Below, piece after piece: positions 1 to 6,668 of a stretch of DNA of 47,066 nt; within the stretch, counting starts at the first letter, position 1; each line of letters opens with the position of its first letter. Location of the stretch: NCBI GenBank assembly GCA_944384905.1, contig CALWVE010000022.1, positions 1 to 47,066 of the forward strand, in the 5' to 3' direction. A program made the translations under genes and the position numbers. The DNA is from an uncultured Clostridia bacterium (GTDB lineage Bacteria; Bacillota; Clostridia; Oscillospirales; Acutalibacteraceae). The notes below the pieces were generated by a model. The model saw nothing but the letters and a program-made list of their open reading frames with translations, was not told where the DNA came from and made no database searches.

Positions 1-2
1 GG

Positions 3-78
3 AAAAGCCGTGCAGCACAAAAAAGCAGGAGATACGCTCCTTGCGGAACGATCTCCTGCTTCATAAGGCTTTTGTTTT
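3..78 (+). terminator. Nested terminator hairpin at window start
   Basis: A perfect 10-bp inverted repeat (AGCAGGAGAT at 24-33, ATCTCCTGCT at 51-60) sits inside an outer AAAAGCC (3-9)/GGCTTTT (67-73) stem followed by a T-rich tract. It probably terminates a gene that lies mostly left of the window. The gene itself is not visible. Confidence 0.6.
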
Positions 79-189
79 CGCTTGCGATTCTTGTTCCTTG
101 TGTGCTCCTTGCTTGCTCCTTACGAAGCAAAACGGAATACTTTCGAGGAACTCTCACAACTCCAAAACCACCCAATTTTCTGCAAAACA

Positions 190-530
190 GCGTCCAAAGA
201 CGTACTGAGAAGCAGTGGAAATTATCGCTGGAAGAAATGATGCTTACGCAGGAAAACGCCTTTAAAATGGGCTTCCACACGCTGTATGGCAAGGTGATGG
301 AAGATGAAACGCTGCCGAAAAAAGCTATCCGCCGAAAAAATCCGCTTGTTGGCTTAACGATCCATCCCGGAGAAATAGAAGACTACGCTGTTTTGGTGAA
401 TTATTCGGATCAGCCGCAGGCCGCACAGTTTGAGGTGGATTCCACATGCTATCATTCTGTGACTGCATTGTACGGAAACGCAGAGCAGTTGGAACCGTTT
501 GGCGCCGCCGTATTCAAGCTTACAAAATAA
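190..530 (+). pseudogene. Remnant of a probable glycoside hydrolase C-terminus
   Basis: An open frame runs from a TTG at 72 to a TAA at 528-530. Only the part from about 190 onward reads like protein. The last 60 residues (NPLVGLTIHP, then a strand-rich stretch with VNYSDQPQ and ending FGAAVFKL) resemble the C-terminal beta-sandwich that closes many glycosidases. There is no convincing start, ribosome site or catalytic domain upstream, and a terminator hairpin lies just before the frame. I read it as a 5'-truncated leftover rather than a working gene. The family assignment is inference from pattern only; a misannotated short hypothetical protein is the alternative. Confidence 0.4.
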
Positions 531-553
531 ACAGCCGCCTATAAAAAGCAAAA

Positions 554-593
554 AACAGATCGTTCTCCAAAACGGAGGATGATCTGTTTTTTT
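554..593 (+). terminator. Rho-independent terminator
   Basis: AACAGATC (554-561) pairs with GATCTGTT (581-588), with inner CTCC/GGAG pairing and a following run of seven T. It ends the remnant gene and precedes the acetyltransferase promoter. Confidence 0.75.
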
Positions 594-608
594 ATAAACA
601 TAAAGTAT

Positions 609-636
609 TTGCTTTTCTGATTTAAAGTGATATAAT
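609..636 (+). promoter_or_regulatory. Sigma-A-type promoter for the GNAT gene
   Basis: TTGCTT (609-614), 16-bp spacer, TATAAT (631-636). It lies 30 bp before the start codon of the acetyltransferase. Confidence 0.6.
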
Positions 637-665
637 AATCAAAAAAAGAAACAGGAGGAAAAATC

Positions 666-1145
666 ATGGTCACTTATCAAACGATGGAAGAATCGGATCT
701 TCAAACGCTGTATGATTTCGCTGCGCCGATCTGGAAAGAATGCTACCGGGACGTACTGCCGCTGGGGCAGATCGATCTGCTCACGCATAAATATTTCGAT
801 TTCGAAAACGCCCGGAAATTTAAGGCGCAGGGCATGATTTATCAATATGTTTTGTTCGATGGCGAACCGGTTGGCTTTATCGCCTATGAACTGCATGAAG
901 ACCACGTTTATCTCGATAAGCTTTATCTGAAAAATGATTACCGAGGCAAACACATTTCTTCGGCCGTTTTTGATGACCTGATCTCCCGTTATCAAAAGCC
1001 GATCCGCCTGAATGTCAACCAGGGAAACAAGCTGGGTATACGCGCTTATCTTGGTCGCGGATTCCAGGTGATTGAAACCAAGGAATACCCCCTGCCCGGC
1101 GGCTATGTCAACCGCGACTATATTATGGAAAAGCCGCTGCCCTAA
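666..1145 (+). CDS. GNAT family N-acetyltransferase
   Basis: A 159-residue protein with the GNAT fold pattern. The middle strand reads DHVYLDKLYL and is followed by an acetyl-CoA binding segment, NDYRGKHISSAVFDDL, at about residues 96-111. Near the C-terminus NVNQGNKLGIRAYLGRGF matches the conserved N-x-A-Y/GF element. Members transfer an acetyl group to small amines or protein termini; the substrate cannot be read from sequence. The ATG is preceded by AGGAGG at good spacing and by its own promoter, so it is a single-gene unit. It converges with the voltage-sensor gene, whose stop is only 12 bp away. Confidence 0.85.
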   Translation: MVTYQTMEESDLQTLYDFAAPIWKECYRDVLPLGQIDLLTHKYFDFENARKFKAQGMIYQYVLFDGEPVGFIAYELHEDHVYLDKLYLKNDYRGKHISSAVFDDLISRYQKPIRLNVNQGNKLGIRAYLGRGFQVIETKEYPLPGGYVNRDYIMEKPLP

Positions 1146-1157
1146 ACGGTATAAGTC

Positions 1158-1541
1158 TCAGCGCTTGGTGCCGCTGGCTCCGTCCCGATGTGCGGCTCCC
1201 GTGGGATCGACAAAAATCCCTCTGAGCAGACGCAGCGCGCCGAACGTAGTAACCCGAAGCAAAATCGTCATGGAGCACATACACAGATCAAAAATATTTT
1301 TTCTTGAATCAAAAAATTTTCTGCCTTCGGCCAGAATCCGCACGGCCATTTCAAATACAAACCAAACGCAGGTTGCCAGATGAACCCAGCTGAAAACATT
1401 TTCCGAAATCCAAGTATCCGAAATAAAGACATGAATGGCTGTCAGCACCAGATTCGTAAGAATGGCCAGCCACATGCCTACTGTAAACCAGGTTTCGTGC
1501 TCCCATTTTGAGCTTACTATCCGGATGGTTCCTTTTTTCAT
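1158..1541 (-). CDS. Stand-alone voltage-sensor-like membrane protein (truncated ion channel)
   Basis: A 127-residue protein resembling the first half of the ion_trans fold. There is a hydrophobic S1 (about 18-40), an S2 ending FEMAVRILAEGRKFF (about 62-76), the classic S3 entry NIFDLCMCSM (about 82-91), and a short arginine-bearing S4-like end ALRLLRGI. The pore helices and selectivity filter of a voltage-gated channel are absent, and the last 15 residues look unrelated to the family. The start has an AGAGGGG ribosome site 7 bp upstream. Either a pore-coding 3' half was lost when the neighbouring GNAT gene arrived, or this is a minimal sensor-only protein. Assignment to the ion_trans family is by recognition of these motifs, not a search. 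Confidence 0.55.
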   Translation of the reverse strand: MKKGTIRIVSSKWEHETWFTVGMWLAILTNLVLTAIHVFISDTWISENVFSWVHLATCVWFVFEMAVRILAEGRKFFDSRKNIFDLCMCSMTILLRVTTFGALRLLRGIFVDPTGAAHRDGASGTKR

Positions 1542-1615
1542 CCTTCATCCCCTCTTTTCTGATCTTATTCTACCATTGTATGCGGCAAACTGCAAGCCGG
1601 TGATCGGCCACAGGG

Positions 1616-1644
1616 TTGACCTGCCGCGAAAAATACGGTATCAT
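1616..1644 (+). promoter_or_regulatory. Sigma-A-type promoter for the radical SAM gene
   Basis: TTGACC (1616-1621), 17-bp spacer, TATCAT (1639-1644). It is 28 bp before the ATG. Confidence 0.65.
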
Positions 1645-1671
1645 GGAAACAAACCCAAAGGAGGGGCTTTT

Positions 1672-2781
1672 ATGTCGTTTTCACTGTTGATTAAGCCGGC
1701 TTCGTCGCTTTGCAACCTGCGCTGCCGGTATTGTTTTTATGCCGATGTAAGCAAAAACCGCGAAAATGCCAGTTTCGGCTGCATGAAGCCGGAAGTGGCT
1801 CATACCCTGATCGACCGTGCCTTTGCCGCCAGCCACGGCGGAACGGTTTCGTTCGCTTTTCAGGGCGGCGAACCCACCGTTGCGGGGCTCGATTTCTTCC
1901 GCGATTTTACCGCTTATGCGGATGAGCATTGCCCGAAAGGCACCCAGATTTCTTATACCATTCAGACCAACGGCATCTTGCTCGATGACGAATGGTGCGC
2001 ATTCCTGAAAGAACACGCTTTCCTGGTGGGTCTTTCGCTCGACGGACCCAAGCAAGAACACGACCTGTGCCGCGTAGATGCACAGGATCGCGGTACGTTC
2101 CAGACCGTTATGCAGACGGTTCAGCGGCTGCGTGCGCATCATGTGGATTTCAACATTCTCACTGTTTTGACCAAAACGCTGGCTCGTCATCCGCAGCAGC
2201 TGTTTTCGTTCTATAAAAAGAACGATCTGCGTTTTGTGCAGATCATTCCCTGTCTCGATTCGCTGGAAGACGGCGGCGGCGCCTATTCGCTGACGCCGGA
2301 ACTGTATGCTTCGTTTTTGAAAACATTCTTCCGTCTGTGGCTGGATGAATTCCGCCGCGGCAACTACATCAGCGTGCGTCTGTTCGATAATCTCGTGCGC
2401 ATGGCGGCCGGCCAGCACCCGGAACAGTGCGGTCTGCTGGGTCAGTGCCAGTGTCAATTTGTGGCCGAAGCCGACGGCAGCCTGTATCCGTGCGACTTCT
2501 ATGTACTCGACCCGTACCGCATGGGCAATGTGATGGATATGCCGCTGGAAGACATGTTCAAAAGCGAAGGCTACAAAGCCTTTTTGGCCGATAACGAATC
2601 GAGCCGCAATCCCAAATGCGAGACCTGCTGGGCGCGTCCGGCCTGCGGCGGCGGCTGCCGTCGGTATCGCCCGTTCTATTTCACCAAAGAGGATTACTGT
2701 CCTTACGCCGATTTCCTGACGGCCTGTGCCCGCGATATTCGCTGGCTGGCCCGAATCTTGAGCCAGGAAGGCGGCATTTAA
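1672..2781 (+). CDS. Anaerobic sulfatase-maturase-type radical SAM/SPASM protein
   Basis: A 369-residue enzyme closely matching the anaerobic sulfatase-maturating enzymes (usually about 370 aa). These oxidise a Cys or Ser of a sulfatase to formylglycine. The radical-SAM cluster motif CNLRCRYC gives C14, C18 and C21. FAFQGGEPT is the SAM-binding GGE element. The C-terminal SPASM region has CGLLGQCQCQ, YPCDFYVLD (the family's catalytic Asp follows the Cys) and CETCWARPACGGGC for two auxiliary [4Fe-4S] clusters. ATG 1672 is chosen because AAAGGAGGGG lies just upstream and the family begins here; a longer upstream frame has no support. No sulfatase is encoded in the window, so the partner must lie elsewhere, or the enzyme acts on another peptide. 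Confidence 0.88.
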   Translation: MSFSLLIKPASSLCNLRCRYCFYADVSKNRENASFGCMKPEVAHTLIDRAFAASHGGTVSFAFQGGEPTVAGLDFFRDFTAYADEHCPKGTQISYTIQTNGILLDDEWCAFLKEHAFLVGLSLDGPKQEHDLCRVDAQDRGTFQTVMQTVQRLRAHHVDFNILTVLTKTLARHPQQLFSFYKKNDLRFVQIIPCLDSLEDGGGAYSLTPELYASFLKTFFRLWLDEFRRGNYISVRLFDNLVRMAAGQHPEQCGLLGQCQCQFVAEADGSLYPCDFYVLDPYRMGNVMDMPLEDMFKSEGYKAFLADNESSRNPKCETCWARPACGGGCRRYRPFYFTKEDYCPYADFLTACARDIRWLARILSQEGGI

Positions 2782-2808
2782 GCCCGTGGACATATTCGCA
2801 AAAAAAAC

Positions 2809-2837
2809 TTGCTTTTTTTCTCTTGCCGTGGTAGAAT
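2809..2837 (+). promoter_or_regulatory. rpsT promoter
   Basis: TTGCTT (2809-2814), 17-bp spacer, TAGAAT (2832-2837), 31 bp before the rpsT ATG. Confidence 0.65.
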
Positions 2838-2868
2838 TACTAGGATAAAGTTTAAAGGAGGTGTCCTC

Positions 2869-3126
2869 ATGCCGAACATTAAGTCTGCCAAGAAGCGCGT
2901 GCTCGTAATCGCTAAGAAAACTGCTCGCAACAAGGCCATCAACTCTGCTCTGAAGACGGAGATCAAGAAGGCTAACCTGGCTGTAGAAAACAATGCCGAA
3001 AACAAGGCCGAAGCTATCCGCGTCGCTATCAAGAAGATCGACCAGGCTGCTGCCAAGGGCATCATGCACAAGAATACTGTCGCCAGAAAGAAGTCAGCTC
3101 TTGCTAAGAAGCTGAACGAAGCGTAA
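2869..3126 (+). CDS. rpsT: 30S ribosomal protein S20
   Basis: An 85-residue, lysine/alanine-rich all-helical protein beginning [10 protein letters not shown], with [10 protein letters not shown] and [15 protein letters not shown], the hallmark S20 segments. It binds 16S rRNA during early assembly of the small subunit. Start 2869 is set by AAAGGAGGTG about 7 bp upstream and by the conserved MPNIKSA N-terminus. It has its own promoter and terminator, so it is monocistronic. Codon use is strongly biased to AAG/CTG/GCT, as expected for a highly expressed gene. Confidence 0.97.
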   Translation: MPNIKSAKKRVLVIAKKTARNKAINSALKTEIKKANLAVENNAENKAEAIRVAIKKIDQAAAKGIMHKNTVARKKSALAKKLNEA

Positions 3127-3152
3127 GCGGAAAACCGAATACGTTTTAAAGA

Positions 3153-3179
3153 ACAGAGCCGAATGGCTCTGTTTTTTTG
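3153..3179 (+). terminator. rpsT terminator
   Basis: ACAGAGCC/GGCTCTGT stem with a GAAT tetraloop and a seven-T tail. Confidence 0.9.
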
Positions 3180-3233
3180 TTCTTATTTCCTTTCTTATCT
3201 GGTGAAAATATCCATCAAAACTGTAATCTGCGC

Positions 3234-3262
3234 TTGACTTTCCGTTGAAATTTGGGTAATAT
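3234..3262 (+). promoter_or_regulatory. Near-consensus promoter for the 46-aa protein
   Basis: TTGACT (3234-3239), 17-bp spacer, TAATAT (3257-3262), 51 bp before the small gene's ATG. Confidence 0.7.
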
Positions 3263-3313
3263 TAACTTGTAGGGTTGGTCTTGAAATTTGAAAAGGAAAG
3301 AGGAATTGATCTT

Positions 3314-3454
3314 ATGAAATGCTTACGCAATATTTTGGTTGCTATCGGTATGGTAACGGCTATTGCTGCCGTTGTTGCCGGTGTGTTCGTATTTTTGGAA
3401 CGCAAAAAAGATGACGAAGAGTTGGAGCATTATCTGGATTGCTCCATTCAATAA
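3314..3454 (+). CDS. 46-aa single-pass membrane microprotein
   Basis: A small gene encoding 46 residues: MKCLRN, then a hydrophobic alanine/valine helix of about 22 residues (7-30), a positive ERKK stop-transfer, and an acidic tail with DDEELEHYLD ending DCSIQ. It has a purine-rich ribosome site (GGAAAGAGGAA at 3295-3305), a strong promoter and a terminator of its own, which together argue that it is expressed. Predicted N-out or N-in single-pass inner-membrane topology with an acidic cytoplasmic tail. I do not recognise the family. Two cysteines (residue 3 and the fifth from the end) could be relevant. No functional call is possible. Confidence 0.65.
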   Translation: MKCLRNILVAIGMVTAIAAVVAGVFVFLERKKDDEELEHYLDCSIQ

Positions 3455-3521
3455 GTCAAAACAACGATGCAAAAGCGCGGCTATCCGGCGGCGCTGATTG
3501 TTGTATTACAGCCAAAAACAA

Positions 3522-3561
3522 AACCGACGAAACGTTCAAACAATGTTTCGCCGGTTTTTTG
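3522..3561 (+). terminator. Terminator after the microprotein gene
   Basis: AACCGACGAAAC pairs with GTTTCGCCGGTT (one mismatch) around a short loop and is followed by six T. Confidence 0.75.
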
Positions 3562-3602
3562 TATGAAAAAATATCAACTAAATAGCTTTTCGCAAACCAA
3601 AA

Positions 3603-3636
3603 CGGCGTCCCAACCGGGACGCCGCCTTTTTCTATC
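3603..3636 (-). terminator. Bidirectional terminator after Gfo/Idh gene
   Basis: CGGCGTCCC/GGGACGCCG stem with an AACC loop (3603-3624). T runs lie on both sides, so it can end the leftward dehydrogenase gene and any rightward read-through. Confidence 0.75.
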
Positions 3637-3638
3637 AT

Positions 3639-4721
3639 TTACGGATAAACCTTAACCGCTTTCATCTGCGCCTTTACACACAGCTCGGCCGCTTTGAAAG
3701 CGTGCTCCTGCGTCATGGCGTTTTCGGTGCGGTTGATGCAGTCAAGAATCAGCTGACCAAAGAAAGGATAGCCTACTTTGCCGTTGACATCGAAATACTG
3801 CTCGCCGTCTTTATTTACCAGATAAACGTGGTTGCCAACGCCATCGTTGTTGCCTACGTTCACATATTTGCGCAGCTCGATATAGCCTTCGGTTCCTTCG
3901 ATGAAGATACGTCCGTCGCCCCAGGTGGAAAGCCCGTTGGGAGTAAACCAGTCTACGCGGAAATGCTGCGTCGCGCCGTTATCGGCCACCAGCACGGCAT
4001 CACCGAAATCATCCAGCTCAGGATATTCGGGATGATTGTAGTTTGCAATCTGGCTGAACTGCACCTCGGCGTCTTTGGCGCCGGTATAGAACAGGAACTG
4101 TTCGATCTGATGGCTACCGATATCGCACAAAATACCGCCGTATTTTTCGCGCTCATAGAACCAATCGGGACGCTTCGTCGGGTCTCCGATGCGGTGCGGG
4201 CCGAAGCCATCCACATGGAACACACGGCCGATAGCGCCCTGTTCAATCAGCTGACCGGCAAATACAGCCGCTTCTACATGCAGACGTTCGCTGTAATAAA
4301 CCATATATTTGCGCCCGGTTTTGGCTACCATTTCGCGTGCAGCTGCCAGCTGTTCCAGCGTGGTAAGCGGCGCTTTATCGGTAAAGTAATCTTTTCCGGC
4401 TGCCATTACGCGCAGTCCCAGCGCACAGCGTTCGCTGGTTACGGCGGCGCCGCAGACAAGCTTTACTTCGGGATCGGCAAGGACTTCTTCCTCGCTGCTG
4501 GCTGCTTTGGCCTGCGGGAATTTTTCAAGAAACGCCTCCACCTTTTTGGGATCGGGATCGTACACCCATTTAAGCGTAGCGCCCGCTTCGGTCAGGCCGT
4601 TGCACATGCCGTAAATATGGCCGTGTTCCAGCGAAACCGCCGCAATCACAAATTCGCCCGGGCCTACAACCGGAGCGGCTTTCCCTTCGGGAGCGTAGTT
4701 CATACCATCGGATACCTTCAT
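3639..4721 (-). CDS. Gfo/Idh/MocA family oxidoreductase
   Basis: A 360-residue NAD(P)-dependent dehydrogenase-like protein. Its N-terminal Rossmann domain covers about residues 20-145 and contains VAAVSLEHGHIYGMC and, in place of the usual EKP, DKAPL. A C-terminal beta-sheet domain follows, with the catalytic-type segment GGILCDIGSHQIEQFL (Asp and His). The family oxidises or reduces sugars and cyclitols. The histidine-rich EHGHIYG in the dinucleotide region is typical of a subgroup of uncertain substrate. The ATG has AGGAGGAG directly upstream. It stands alone between the bidirectional terminator and its own promoter, next to the divergent-looking F420 ligase-like gene. Confidence 0.85.
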   Translation of the reverse strand: MKVSDGMNYAPEGKAAPVVGPGEFVIAAVSLEHGHIYGMCNGLTEAGATLKWVYDPDPKKVEAFLEKFPQAKAASSEEEVLADPEVKLVCGAAVTSERCALGLRVMAAGKDYFTDKAPLTTLEQLAAAREMVAKTGRKYMVYYSERLHVEAAVFAGQLIEQGAIGRVFHVDGFGPHRIGDPTKRPDWFYEREKYGGILCDIGSHQIEQFLFYTGAKDAEVQFSQIANYNHPEYPELDDFGDAVLVADNGATQHFRVDWFTPNGLSTWGDGRIFIEGTEGYIELRKYVNVGNNDGVGNHVYLVNKDGEQYFDVNGKVGYPFFGQLILDCINRTENAMTQEHAFKAAELCVKAQMKAVKVYP

Positions 4722-4740
4722 CTGTTTTCTCCTCCTCTGT

Positions 4741-4798
4741 CTTTACAAAATCGTAAAGCATCCGGCCTTATTATAAAATGTTTTCAGCCGTTCGTAAA
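4741..4798 (-). promoter_or_regulatory. Promoter and CTTTAC/GTAAAG palindrome upstream of Gfo/Idh gene
   Basis: On the minus strand TTTACG (4793-4798), 17-bp spacer, TATAAT (4770-4775). Just downstream, CTTTAC-6 bp-GTAAAG (4741-4758) forms a perfect inverted repeat between promoter and ribosome site, a plausible repressor operator. The repeat half also recurs over the -35 box. Confidence 0.5.
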
Positions 4799-4822
4799 GA
4801 GGCAGAAAAAGATTTTCCGTTT

Positions 4823-5623
4823 TCAGCTCACCGTTACGGCTTTGGGCGGAAAATACGGCTGCGGCACCTTTCCCGTAATGTCGCGGATCAAAATAAACGG
4901 CGTGCATTCGTCGTCCTGACCGGCGGGATTATCCAGAATCAGGCAGCGCAGAAATTCATCGGGATAAGTCTGGAGGATATCGCTTTTGCCGAGAATGGTT
5001 ACGTCGATATCGTTGGCATCCACCACCACTGACGGAATATTGCACGACCACCAGATATCCTCGCAAACTTTTTCCGGTTCACGCGGCAGCAAAACAGCCA
5101 TATCATGATAATCGTCAAACGCGGAATGTGCATAGAAGCCATCAATTCCGGCAGCATCGTTGCCCAGAATCTCGTAAAAAACGCCGGGATGTCTGAAAAT
5201 CTTGCCGAACACACCGGCCAGTCCTGCCCACAATACGCGCGGCAGGCCCTTCATATCGATCATCAATTGCAGCTTATACGGCTCGGTGATACCGATCCCG
5301 CTATCCGTTTTCTTGCCGAAACGGGACAAAAAGCGCGCCGCCCAGGAAAGTTTGACTTCGGATTTCGTAACAACATTATCCTGACACATCGAAATGACTT
5401 TTTCGCTGATGCTCAGCAAGTCGCCTTCCTGGTAAAGTTCGCTGACATAGCGTTTGATCAGCTCAACATAATCTTCACCGCGGCCAACAAAATGTGTTTG
5501 AATCGCATAGCGCTCATAGGTGCGCCCGGCCACCGTAACGGTCCCTCGAACATAGTAGCAAATTCCGTTTTTATTGTGTTTATTTTCAGATGCATTCAAA
5601 TTTCCGTCATATCTGTATTTCAT
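4823..5623 (-). CDS. Coenzyme F420:L-glutamate ligase (CofE)-like protein
   Basis: A 266-residue protein resembling the F420-0:gamma-glutamyl ligase fold. The N-terminal half has RYAIQTHFVGRGED, then EGDLLSISEKVISMCQ, where the family binds GTP and metal. The middle has GITEPYKLQLMID, and the C-terminal half has GNDAAGIDGFYAHSAFDDYHD and WWSCNIPSVVVDANDID. True CofE adds glutamates to coenzyme F420 in archaea and actinobacteria. Clostridia generally lack F420, and no other cofactor gene is visible here, so the substrate is probably different. The ribosome site is weak (GAGGCG). It is transcribed leftward toward the Gfo/Idh promoter, apparently as a single gene. Confidence 0.75.
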   Translation of the reverse strand: MKYRYDGNLNASENKHNKNGICYYVRGTVTVAGRTYERYAIQTHFVGRGEDYVELIKRYVSELYQEGDLLSISEKVISMCQDNVVTKSEVKLSWAARFLSRFGKKTDSGIGITEPYKLQLMIDMKGLPRVLWAGLAGVFGKIFRHPGVFYEILGNDAAGIDGFYAHSAFDDYHDMAVLLPREPEKVCEDIWWSCNIPSVVVDANDIDVTILGKSDILQTYPDEFLRCLILDNPAGQDDECTPFILIRDITGKVPQPYFPPKAVTVS

Positions 5624-5765
5624 GGTTTCGCCTCGCTTTTTCTATCGTTTTCTTTTGTTTGAATCTCTTGTTTCGTTTATTAGTATACGTATATTCTATG
5701 GTCGTTTTGTGTATAAAAAGCGTTGCAAACACCAAATGAAAAGCAAATTTTTTGCAAAAATCAAT

Positions 5766-5862
5766 TGCCATATTTTGGCATAACGGTTGCCCCCGGCTAT
5801 TGTTTTGTGGTATAGTGGGCTTAGCTGAATCACAAAATTGGGAAATTTTTTCACAAATTTCC
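5766..5862 (+). promoter_or_regulatory. Promoter and two inverted repeats ahead of the isomerase gene
   Basis: TTGCCC (5787-5792), 18-bp spacer, TATAGT (5811-5816). Upstream lies TGCCA-TATTT-TGGCA (5766-5780). Downstream lies a perfect GGAAATTT-6 bp-AAATTTCC repeat (5841-5862) that ends at the ribosome site, so it could act as an operator or as an RNA hairpin next to the Shine-Dalgarno sequence. Confidence 0.5.
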
Positions 5863-5877
5863 AAAGGAGGAGAAAAT

Positions 5878-6645
5878 ATGCGCTTCAGCCTGAACATTCC
5901 CTGCCTATACCGCGGGGAAAGTTATGACGCCGCTTTGGAATCGGTACGCAAAGCCGGCTTTGACACGGTAGAATGCTGGGGCTTGCCGACCAAGGATGAA
6001 CAGCCGCTTTTGCAGGCGCTGGAAAAACATCGCGTGCGCCTTTCAGCTTTTTGTCCGGACTTTTTCATCTTAAATGATCCCGCTCAGCGGGAAACCTACC
6101 GGGAATCGCTGGCCCGTGCACTCGAAAAGGCCAAGCGGCTGCATTGCCCGGCACTCATCACACAGGTAGGAACCGACACCGGTGCGCCGCGCGAGTATCA
6201 GCACAAAGCGATTGTTGAAGGTCTGCGTGAGATGCTTCCGCTATTGCGCGAAGCCGATATTACACTGCTGGTTGAGCCGCTTAACAGCGTGAAGGATCAT
6301 CCGGGTTACTATCTGACTGATTCGCAGGAAGGCCTTGAGATCATCCGCGAAGTCGGTGATTCCCACGTACGCCTGCTGTTTGATATTTATCATCAGCTGC
6401 ATATGCAGGAAGATGTGCAGACGCGGATTCTTGAAAATCTGCCACTGATCGGGCATTTCCATATAGCCGGATACCCATATAGAGATGCCGCCATTTTTGA
6501 AAATTACGACTACGCCCCGCTGTTTGATGCCCTGCAGGAAGCGAACTGTTCGGTTCCGTTAGGGCTTGAGCTGCGTCCCGCCGACGCACAATCGCGCGAA
6601 AAGCTTCTGACGCAGGTTCAGCGCTGGCAGAACACGAATAACTGA
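5878..6645 (+). CDS. TIM-barrel sugar isomerase/epimerase, hydroxypyruvate isomerase-like
   Basis: A 255-residue AP-endonuclease-2-like TIM barrel. Metal ligands appear in the expected order: the Glu of LLVEPLN, the Asp and His of LLFDIYHQLH, the His of GHFHIAGYP and the Glu of LGLELRP. YYLTDSQEGLEIIREV and IYHQLHMQED are characteristic of the hydroxypyruvate isomerase (Hyi) branch, which interconverts hydroxypyruvate and tartronate semialdehyde, but related keto-sugar isomerases share them. Start 5878 is fixed by AAAGGAGG; the longer frame upstream overlaps the promoter. It is followed after 23 bp by a membrane protein gene, possibly co-transcribed. Confidence 0.8.
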   Translation: MRFSLNIPCLYRGESYDAALESVRKAGFDTVECWGLPTKDEQPLLQALEKHRVRLSAFCPDFFILNDPAQRETYRESLARALEKAKRLHCPALITQVGTDTGAPREYQHKAIVEGLREMLPLLREADITLLVEPLNSVKDHPGYYLTDSQEGLEIIREVGDSHVRLLFDIYHQLHMQEDVQTRILENLPLIGHFHIAGYPYRDAAIFENYDYAPLFDALQEANCSVPLGLELRPADAQSREKLLTQVQRWQNTNN

Positions 6646-6668
6646 AAACAAGCAAAGGAATGGGAACC

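Noticed and set aside
1681..3069. Long minus-strand open frame of 462 codons opposite the radical SAM gene and rpsT
   Set aside because: It is the antisense of two clearly recognised genes, has no ribosome site and a low-complexity composition.
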